Translations under genes and position numbers: made by a program | In this document: positions 6,959 to 11,424 of the stretch, one piece after another | How positions within the stretch are numbered: position 1 is the stretch's first letter | Layout of the letters: each line of letters opens with the position of its first letter | The notes under the pieces: generated by a model | What the model was told of the DNA's origin: nothing | The model's input: only the letters and a program-made list of their open reading frames with translations | The model's database searches: none | Assembly: GCA_937926415.1 (NCBI GenBank) | Contig: CALBAF010000197.1 | Span: 1-11,424, forward strand | Direction of reading: 5' to 3' | Source: an uncultured Actinomyces sp. | GTDB lineage: Bacteria; Actinomycetota; Actinomycetes; Actinomycetales; Actinomycetaceae | Length of the DNA: 11,424 bases

Positions 6959-6972
6959 TCGTTGTGGGATTG

Positions 6973-8025
6973 TTAGGCGCTCGCCGCGCCCGGTGCGACG
7001 CTGACGCGAGGGGTACGCGCATCAGCTCGATGTGCCAGACGCTGGCGGATGGCATCCACCAGCGATGGCGCGACGACGGAACCGATCAGGAGCAAGCCCG
7101 TGACCAGAACCAAGATGACTTCGGGAATTCGGTTGAGGCGCAGCGCGTAGTTGAGAACACCGATCGTCAGGACACCGCACACGCTGCCCCAGATCGAGCC
7201 TCGACCACCGAAGACGCTGACCCCACCGAAGACGACTGCCGCGATCACGACGAGCTCGAGGCCCTCGACGTTGTCGGCCTTCGCCGCGGAGTAGCGCAGC
7301 GTCCAGTAGATGCCTGCCAGCGCTGCCATGAGCCCCGACAGCGTCAGGGCGATGACGCGAGAACGCTTCGTGTCGATACCGACGAACTCGGCGGCCTGCT
7401 TGGAGTAGCCCAGCGCGAAGAGGCCTCGACCGTACGGGGTCTTATGCAGCAGGAGCCAGAAGAGAATGACGAACAGGATGACGGGGATTGCCACGAAGGG
7501 GATGCCCGTGGACCCGAAGGATCCGGTGACCGCGGAGGTTGCCCACTCCGGGAAGTCGGAGATCGACTGGTCACCGATGACGACGAGGGCGAGGCCTCGA
7601 TACAGCGCGAGCGTACCGATCGTGACCGCGAGCGCCGGCAGCCCCACGTAGGCGGTCATGAATGCATTGACGAGGCCACACGCCAGTCCGATGAGGAGGC
7701 AGATCGCGATGCTCGCCCAGAATCCGACACCCGACTGGACGAGGACTCCAAAGGAAGCACTGACGAGGCCCGCGGTCGAGGCGACGGACAGGTCGATGTC
7801 GGCGTTAATCATAACGAGCGTCATGGGCAGGGCCATGAGGAGCGTCGCCGTCACGTCCAGGGTGAGGAACGTGAGCGTGCGGGGCTGGCTGAACCTCGGG
7901 ATGAGGATGGTCGCGACTGCAATGGCGAGGATGAGGATGAGGGTCATGTGCGAGTCTCGCAGGGAGAACACGCGTCGAATCGCGGCCATAAGGTCACGTG
8001 ACGAGGTCTGAGTAGGGGTGCTCAT
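6973..8025 (-). CDS. rhaQ: Rhamnose ABC transporter permease, second subunit
   Basis: Inner-membrane permease of the ribose/autoinducer-2/rhamnose ABC importer family (BPD transporter 2 type). The 350-residue protein has hydrophobic segments at about 28-43, 57-75, 83-98, 103-125, 130-150, 176-194, 224-243, 255-273, 278-293 and 303-320. The family segment VMINADIDLSVAS lies at 71-83, and the C-terminal GGVSVFGGRGSIWGSV at 267-282. The ATG at 8025 overlaps the stop of the preceding permease gene by one base (TGATG), with AAGGGAG about ten bases upstream. A longer in-frame start at 8253 is inside the preceding gene and adds no hydrophobic sequence, so I reject it. The symbol follows the rhizobial order T-P-Q; which permease is P and which Q cannot be decided from sequence alone. 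Confidence 0.86.
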   Translation of the reverse strand: MSTPTQTSSRDLMAAIRRVFSLRDSHMTLILILAIAVATILIPRFSQPRTLTFLTLDVTATLLMALPMTLVMINADIDLSVASTAGLVSASFGVLVQSGVGFWASIAICLLIGLACGLVNAFMTAYVGLPALAVTIGTLALYRGLALVVIGDQSISDFPEWATSAVTGSFGSTGIPFVAIPVILFVILFWLLLHKTPYGRGLFALGYSKQAAEFVGIDTKRSRVIALTLSGLMAALAGIYWTLRYSAAKADNVEGLELVVIAAVVFGGVSVFGGRGSIWGSVCGVLTIGVLNYALRLNRIPEVILVLVTGLLLIGSVVAPSLVDAIRQRLAHRADARTPRVSVAPGAASA

Positions 8026-9107
8026 CAGCGATCCGCTCCCTTCTTGCGCAGCGCCTCGTGGCGGCGCATTGAGCTGACTCGGTCGACGACGATCGCAATG
8101 AGGATGAGCGCACCAACGACGGCCTTTTGCCAGAATTTGTCGACGCCGACGGCTGTCAGCGCGGACGTCATGGTGGTGAGGAGGAGCGCACCGATGGCGG
8201 CTCCGTAGGCGGTTCCAACGCCGCCGGTCATTGCAACGCCGCCGACGACACACGCGGCAACGATGTCGAGTTCCATGCCTGCGCCCGTCGTTGCGCCGAC
8301 GGAGTTAAAACGGGAGGCGTAGAGGACGCCGCCGAGTCCAACGAGCGCTCCGTTGGCTACGAATGCCGCGAAGACGCGTTTGGCGACGGGGATACCGTAG
8401 ACGGCTGCGGCTGCACGGTCGGAACCGATCGCGTAGAGGTCGCGTCCGGATCGGGCATAACGCTGGTAGAGCGAGACGATCACGATAACGATGACCGCCA
8501 TGAGGGTGAGCAGCGGGAAGCCGCCAATCGTCGCGACGCCCAGGTCACCGAAGGCCTGGGGGCGGTCACCGGCGAAGTACTGGGTGGATCCTGCCCACCA
8601 GTTCAGTCCTCCTCGGAAGACGTAGAGAGTGCCCAGGGTAATGACCATTGCGGGGACTTTCGCCTGCGTGACGAGCAGTCCGTTGAGCGCTCCGAGCAGT
8701 GCTCCCAGAACGGTGCCCGCGATGAAGACGACAACGATGGGCAGTCCGGGGTTAGCCGCAAACAGGAAGCCCGTGGCGAAGGCAGTGCACCCGAGGATGG
8801 AGCCGACCGAGAGATCAACGCCTTCGGATTGGATGATGAGGGACTGCCCGGCGGCCATCAGCATGGCGATCGTCGCGTTGAGGAAGAGGTCGCGCACTCC
8901 CTGGGCGGACAGGAAGCGCGGGTTCATCACCCACGTCAGCAGGACCAGGGCGATGAGAGCCGCAATAACCGGGAGCTCACGCATGGACAGGAGAGACCGG
9001 AGCTTCGATGCGGCGTGCACCTTGGTCACAGACGAGGAGCTGGCTGGCTCTCGGCTCACCGGCGCGGATCCGTGGATGCGGGAGGGAGGAGTCAGTGTCG
9101 TGGTCAT
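8025..9107 (-). CDS. rhaP: Rhamnose ABC transporter permease, first subunit
   Basis: Inner-membrane permease that pairs with the second permease to form the sugar channel. The 360-residue protein has a polar, Ser/Pro-rich N-terminal tail of about 42 residues, then hydrophobic segments at about 46-61, 76-93, 104-117, 122-146, 153-168, 196-213, 245-263, 280-293, 299-317 and 328-342. The family segment QSEGVDLSVGSILG is at 93-106, and VVGGVAMTGGVGTAYGAAIG at 287-306. The ATG at 9107 overlaps the ATPase stop as ATGA, and AAAAGG lies seven bases upstream within the end of the ATPase gene. An internal start at M42 would give a length without the tail, but I see no reason to prefer it. P/Q naming is by gene order only. 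Confidence 0.86.
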   Translation of the reverse strand: MTTTLTPPSRIHGSAPVSREPASSSSVTKVHAASKLRSLLSMRELPVIAALIALVLLTWVMNPRFLSAQGVRDLFLNATIAMLMAAGQSLIIQSEGVDLSVGSILGCTAFATGFLFAANPGLPIVVVFIAGTVLGALLGALNGLLVTQAKVPAMVITLGTLYVFRGGLNWWAGSTQYFAGDRPQAFGDLGVATIGGFPLLTLMAVIVIVIVSLYQRYARSGRDLYAIGSDRAAAAVYGIPVAKRVFAAFVANGALVGLGGVLYASRFNSVGATTGAGMELDIVAACVVGGVAMTGGVGTAYGAAIGALLLTTMTSALTAVGVDKFWQKAVVGALILIAIVVDRVSSMRRHEALRKKGADR

Positions 9108-10618
9108 GATGCGGCCTTTTCATGGTCGGTTGCCGCCGTCATAATGGCGTCAGCTGTGGCTTCTTCTCTGGTGAATTCACCGGTGATGTGGCCTTCGCAC
9201 ATGACGAGGACGCGGTCTGCCATGCCGAGTACCTCGGGCAGTTCTGAAGAGATCATGATGACGGCGACTCCCCTGGTGGCGAGGGTAGAGATCAGGCGGT
9301 GCACCTCGGACTTGGTTCCGACATCGATGCCGCGGGTCGGCTCATCGACGATGAGAATCTTGGGATCGGTGGCGAGCCATTTCGCCAAGACGACCTTCTG
9401 CTGGTTGCCACCCGACAGCGCGGACACGGGGGTGTCCTGGGTGGCTGTCTTCACTTCGAGGTTTGTGGACCATTCCTGTGCGACCGCTCGCTCGGTCCGG
9501 GAGTTGATGAGTCCGCAGCGAGCGAGTTTGCTGCGCAACGTGAGTGCCGTGTTGCGGGCGACGGACAGGTCCATGACGAGGCCTTGCTTGCGCCTGTCTT
9601 CGGGGACGAAGGCGAGGCCGGCTCGGATCGCACCCACCGTGTCGCCGAGCTTCAGGGGCTTGCCGAAGGCGGTCACTGTGCCACCATCCGCTTTGTCGAT
9701 GCCCATGATCGTGCGCACGACCTCGGAGCGGCCGGCACCGACAAGGCCCGCCAGTCCCAGGATTTCCCCGCCGCGGACCTCGAAGCTCACGTCTTCGAAA
9801 GCGCCATATCGGGTGAGTCCTTCGACTTTCAGGACCGGATCGCCAATCTGCGCGTCCAGCTTGGGGAAGAGCTGATCGACGTCGCGGCCGACCATGTCTC
9901 GGACGAGCTGAGCCTTCGTGGTTCCCTCCAGGTCACGGGTCGACACGTAGGCGCCGTCGCGCATGATCGTCACGTCGTCGCACAGATCGAAGATTTCTTC
10001 CATCCTGTGCGAGATGAACATGAGGGAGGCTCCCTTGTCGCGCAGTGAGCGCGCAACGGAGAAGAGGCGGTCGACCTCGTGCCCAGACAGAGCGGCCGTC
10101 GGTTCATCCATGATGAGAACCTTGGCGTCCAGCGAGATCGCCTTTGCGATTTCAATGATCTGCTGGTCCGCGATCGACAGTCCGTCAGCCAACTGCGAGG
10201 GGTCAATCGGCACTTCGAGGCGATCAAAGAGCTCCTGGGCGTCGCGCTTCATCGCCGCGTGATCGATGAGGCCGAGGCGTCCCCTGGGCTGTCGGCCCAC
10301 GTAGATGTTTTCGGCGACCGTCAGGTCGGGGAACAGCGTGGGCTCCTGGTAGATCACCGAGATTCCGGCGGCCTTCGATTCTGCTGGAGTCTTGAAGCAC
10401 ACCGGCTGCCCATCAACCAGGAACTCTCCGGAGTTTGGTTGGTGAATGCCGGAGAGCACTTTCACGAGCGTCGACTTGCCCGCGCCATTTTCGCCGGCCA
10501 GGGCGTGAATGCGGTGCGGATACAGCTCGATGCACCCATCGGACATCGCGGTGAAGGAGCCGAACTTCTTCACCGCATGTTGGAGCGAGACAACTGGCCT
10601 TTCAGCTTCTCGTGTCAT
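9104..10618 (-). CDS. rhaT: Rhamnose ABC transporter ATP-binding protein RhaT
   Basis: Cytoplasmic ATPase that powers the importer. The 504 residues form two fused ABC domains, as in ribose, LsrA and rhamnose systems. Domain 1 has Walker A GENGAGKST (42-50), Q-loop YQEP (90-93), a degenerate signature LSIADQQ (147-153), Walker B VLIMDEP (167-173) and the switch H204. Domain 2 has the usual degenerate Walker A GLVGAGRSE (291-299), an intact signature LSGGNQQ (401-407) and Walker B ILIVDEP (421-427), with serines (ISSE, 456-459) in place of the switch His. Such asymmetry is normal for this family. The ATG at 10618 has AGAGG seven bases upstream. It is the first gene of the four-gene transporter operon and overlaps the next by four bases. 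The name differs from the E. coli rhaT H+ symporter. Confidence 0.92.
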   Translation of the reverse strand: MTREAERPVVSLQHAVKKFGSFTAMSDGCIELYPHRIHALAGENGAGKSTLVKVLSGIHQPNSGEFLVDGQPVCFKTPAESKAAGISVIYQEPTLFPDLTVAENIYVGRQPRGRLGLIDHAAMKRDAQELFDRLEVPIDPSQLADGLSIADQQIIEIAKAISLDAKVLIMDEPTAALSGHEVDRLFSVARSLRDKGASLMFISHRMEEIFDLCDDVTIMRDGAYVSTRDLEGTTKAQLVRDMVGRDVDQLFPKLDAQIGDPVLKVEGLTRYGAFEDVSFEVRGGEILGLAGLVGAGRSEVVRTIMGIDKADGGTVTAFGKPLKLGDTVGAIRAGLAFVPEDRRKQGLVMDLSVARNTALTLRSKLARCGLINSRTERAVAQEWSTNLEVKTATQDTPVSALSGGNQQKVVLAKWLATDPKILIVDEPTRGIDVGTKSEVHRLISTLATRGVAVIMISSELPEVLGMADRVLVMCEGHITGEFTREEATADAIMTAATDHEKAAS

Positions 10619-10641
10619 GTGGTCACCTCTTCATCGAGGAA

Positions 10642-10653
10642 TGAAACGATTCA
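10642..10653. promoter_or_regulatory. LacI-type operator of the transporter operon
   Basis: TGAAACGATTCA, identical to the rhaM site read on the opposite strand. It lies 24 bases upstream of the rhaT ATG and just downstream of the proposed -10 region, so a repressor bound here would block initiation or early elongation. Confidence 0.78.
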
Positions 10654-10664
10654 GATAGATAGAA

Positions 10665-10693
10665 AGTGTGCCACACGACAATATGCATGTCAA
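10665..10693 (-). promoter_or_regulatory. Promoter of the transporter operon (rhaT-rhaP-rhaQ-rhaS)
   Basis: On the - strand a perfect TTGACA (10693-10688) lies upstream of rhaT. At 17 bases the -10 would be the weak CACACT (10670-10665), so the -10 is uncertain. An alternative pair is TTGTCG (10681-10676) with TATCTG (10657-10652), 18 bases apart, which would put the -10 into the operator. Confidence 0.5.
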
Positions 10694-10760
10694 CTCTATC
10701 GGGAAGCCTTGAACTTGCCAGGAAAATTGAAGCGGAAACCTGCTCGGAGATGCCACAATA

Positions 10761-10772
10761 TGAACGTTTCAT
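10761..10772. promoter_or_regulatory. Imperfect operator upstream of the LacI gene
   Basis: The sequence ATGAACGTTTCAT (10760-10772) equals the aldolase operator core with one A missing from the left half; the right half GTTTCAT is intact. It lies 25 bases before the regulator ATG, a likely autoregulation site with lower affinity. I found no convincing -35/-10 pair for this gene in the rest of the 10619-10797 gap. Confidence 0.5.
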
Positions 10773-10797
10773 CACCCGAGTTCCTGAAAGAGCTACC

Positions 10798-11424
10798 ATG
10801 ACGCCGCCCCGCCGTACCCCCGAGGGCACGAGTCCCCAGGACGCAGCCACTGCCTCGTCCCTCTCAACGCCCCGCAAAGCCCCCGGCGTCAAAGACGTCG
10901 CCGCTCTTGCGGGCGTGAGCGTCGGCTCCGTGTCTAACGTCATTAACCGGCGCGACAGCGTGCGTCCCGACGTGCGCGAGCGCGTCGAGGCTGCGATCGC
11001 ACAGCTCGGCTACAAGCCCAATCCGACCGCGCAGGCCCTGCGACGGGGGACCTCACCGCTCGTGGGCGTTGCGGTCTTCGACCTGACGAACCCCTTCTTC
11101 ATGGAGGCTGCTGCTGCCATGGAGCGCGTGCTATCGCGCGAGGGATACATCATGACGCTGTCTTCCACGCACGCCTCCGTGCAGGAGGAGCGCGACCTGC
11201 TCGAGGCGCTGGGGCGCCAGGCGGTGCGCGGCGTTCTTCTCACCCCCGCAGACTCCACGCACGAGGCCGCTACGCGTTTGGTCGAGGAAGGGACGCCGGT
11301 CGTCCTCTTCGACGCGGCCGAGGCGCCCGAGGGCCTGCCGTCCGTGTCGATCGACGACCGCGCGGGCGCCGCGCTAGCGATCGAGCACCTTCTGGCACTC
11401 GGGCATGAGCGGATCTGTTTCCTC
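10798..11424 (+). CDS. LacI-family transcriptional regulator, probable rhamnose regulator, 3'-truncated
   Basis: DNA-binding sugar-responsive regulator, divergent from the transporter operon and cut by the window end after 209 residues. The helix-turn-helix is at about 31-50 (VKDVAALAGVSVGSVSNVIN), the hinge helix at about 78-87 (NPTAQALRRG), and the effector-binding domain starts VGVAVFDLTNPFFMEA as in periplasmic-binding-protein-like LacI regulators. About 28 polar residues precede the helix-turn-helix, longer than usual for LacI proteins. The ATG at 10798 follows only a weak AAAGAG, and no in-frame start closer to the helix-turn-helix is obvious. Its position and the shared palindromes at three promoters make it the likely repressor of the locus; rhamnose or a pathway intermediate as inducer is inference. 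Actinobacterial rhamnose regulators of the LacI family are known. Confidence 0.88.
   Translation, partial: MTPPRRTPEGTSPQDAATASSLSTPRKAPGVKDVAALAGVSVGSVSNVINRRDSVRPDVRERVEAAIAQLGYKPNPTAQALRRGTSPLVGVAVFDLTNPFFMEAAAAMERVLSREGYIMTLSSTHASVQEERDLLEALGRQAVRGVLLTPADSTHEAATRLVEEGTPVVLFDAAEAPEGLPSVSIDDRAGAALAIEHLLALGHERICFL

Noticed and set aside
6906..7055. Longer rhaS start at 7055
   Set aside because: It overlaps the permease gene and puts about 50 residues ahead of the lipoprotein signal peptide, which must be N-terminal.
5808..8001. Long + strand open frames at 5808-6818 and 6949-8001
   Set aside because: Both lie opposite rhaS and rhaQ and have the same shadow composition; the - strand proteins are clear family members.
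8127..9875. A 582-codon open frame on the + strand opposite the permease and ATPase genes
   Set aside because: It is antisense to well-recognised transporter genes, rich in Asp, Glu, Arg and Gly as expected from the complement of GC-rich codons, and has no recognisable domain.

Overview
The window is a GC-rich, tightly packed actinobacterial segment. Gene style, GC-rich hairpin terminators and protein sequences resemble Actinomycetaceae such as Schaalia or Actinomyces; that placement is inference, not a database result. It holds an almost complete L-rhamnose uptake and catabolism locus. On its left is the 3' part of an unrelated NhaC-type Na+/H+ antiporter gene. On its right is the 5' part of a LacI-family regulator gene, cut by the window edge.

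Layout, left to right: (1) 1-996, + strand, C-terminal 331 residues of an NhaC-family antiporter, followed by a GC-rich hairpin. (2) 1098-2262, + strand, a stand-alone class II aldolase with its own promoter and a perfect operator palindrome. (3) 2263-2426, a convergent intergenic region with a perfect 19-bp hairpin and a second GC-rich hairpin. (4) 5746 down to 2427, - strand, a catabolic operon rhaM (L-rhamnose mutarotase), rhaI (L-rhamnose isomerase, Pseudomonas stutzeri type) and rhaB (L-rhamnulokinase), with a clear promoter and an operator in its spacer. (5) 10693 down to 5788, - strand, an ABC importer operon ordered ATPase, permease, permease, binding lipoprotein, the same gene order as lsrACDB, closed by a hairpin just after the last stop. 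(6) From 10798, + strand, a divergent LacI-family regulator gene.

The genes form one pathway. L-rhamnose is captured by the lipoprotein RhaS and imported by RhaT/P/Q. RhaM interconverts its anomers, RhaI makes L-rhamnulose and RhaB makes L-rhamnulose 1-phosphate. The class II aldolase would cleave this to DHAP and L-lactaldehyde. No lactaldehyde dehydrogenase or reductase is present in the window.

The strongest signal beyond the genes is a shared 12-bp operator, TGAAWCGWTTCA, at all three structural promoters. A one-base-shorter version lies upstream of the LacI gene. This ties the separately transcribed aldolase to the rhamnose genes and makes the LacI protein the likely regulator. I saw no RNA genes, CRISPR arrays, insertion sequences or prophage genes, and nothing that amounts to a wholly new system. 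The points of interest are the operator set, the aldolase without its usual dehydrogenase half, insertions in RhaB, a changed metal-ligand position in RhaI, and hairpins upstream of rhaS.
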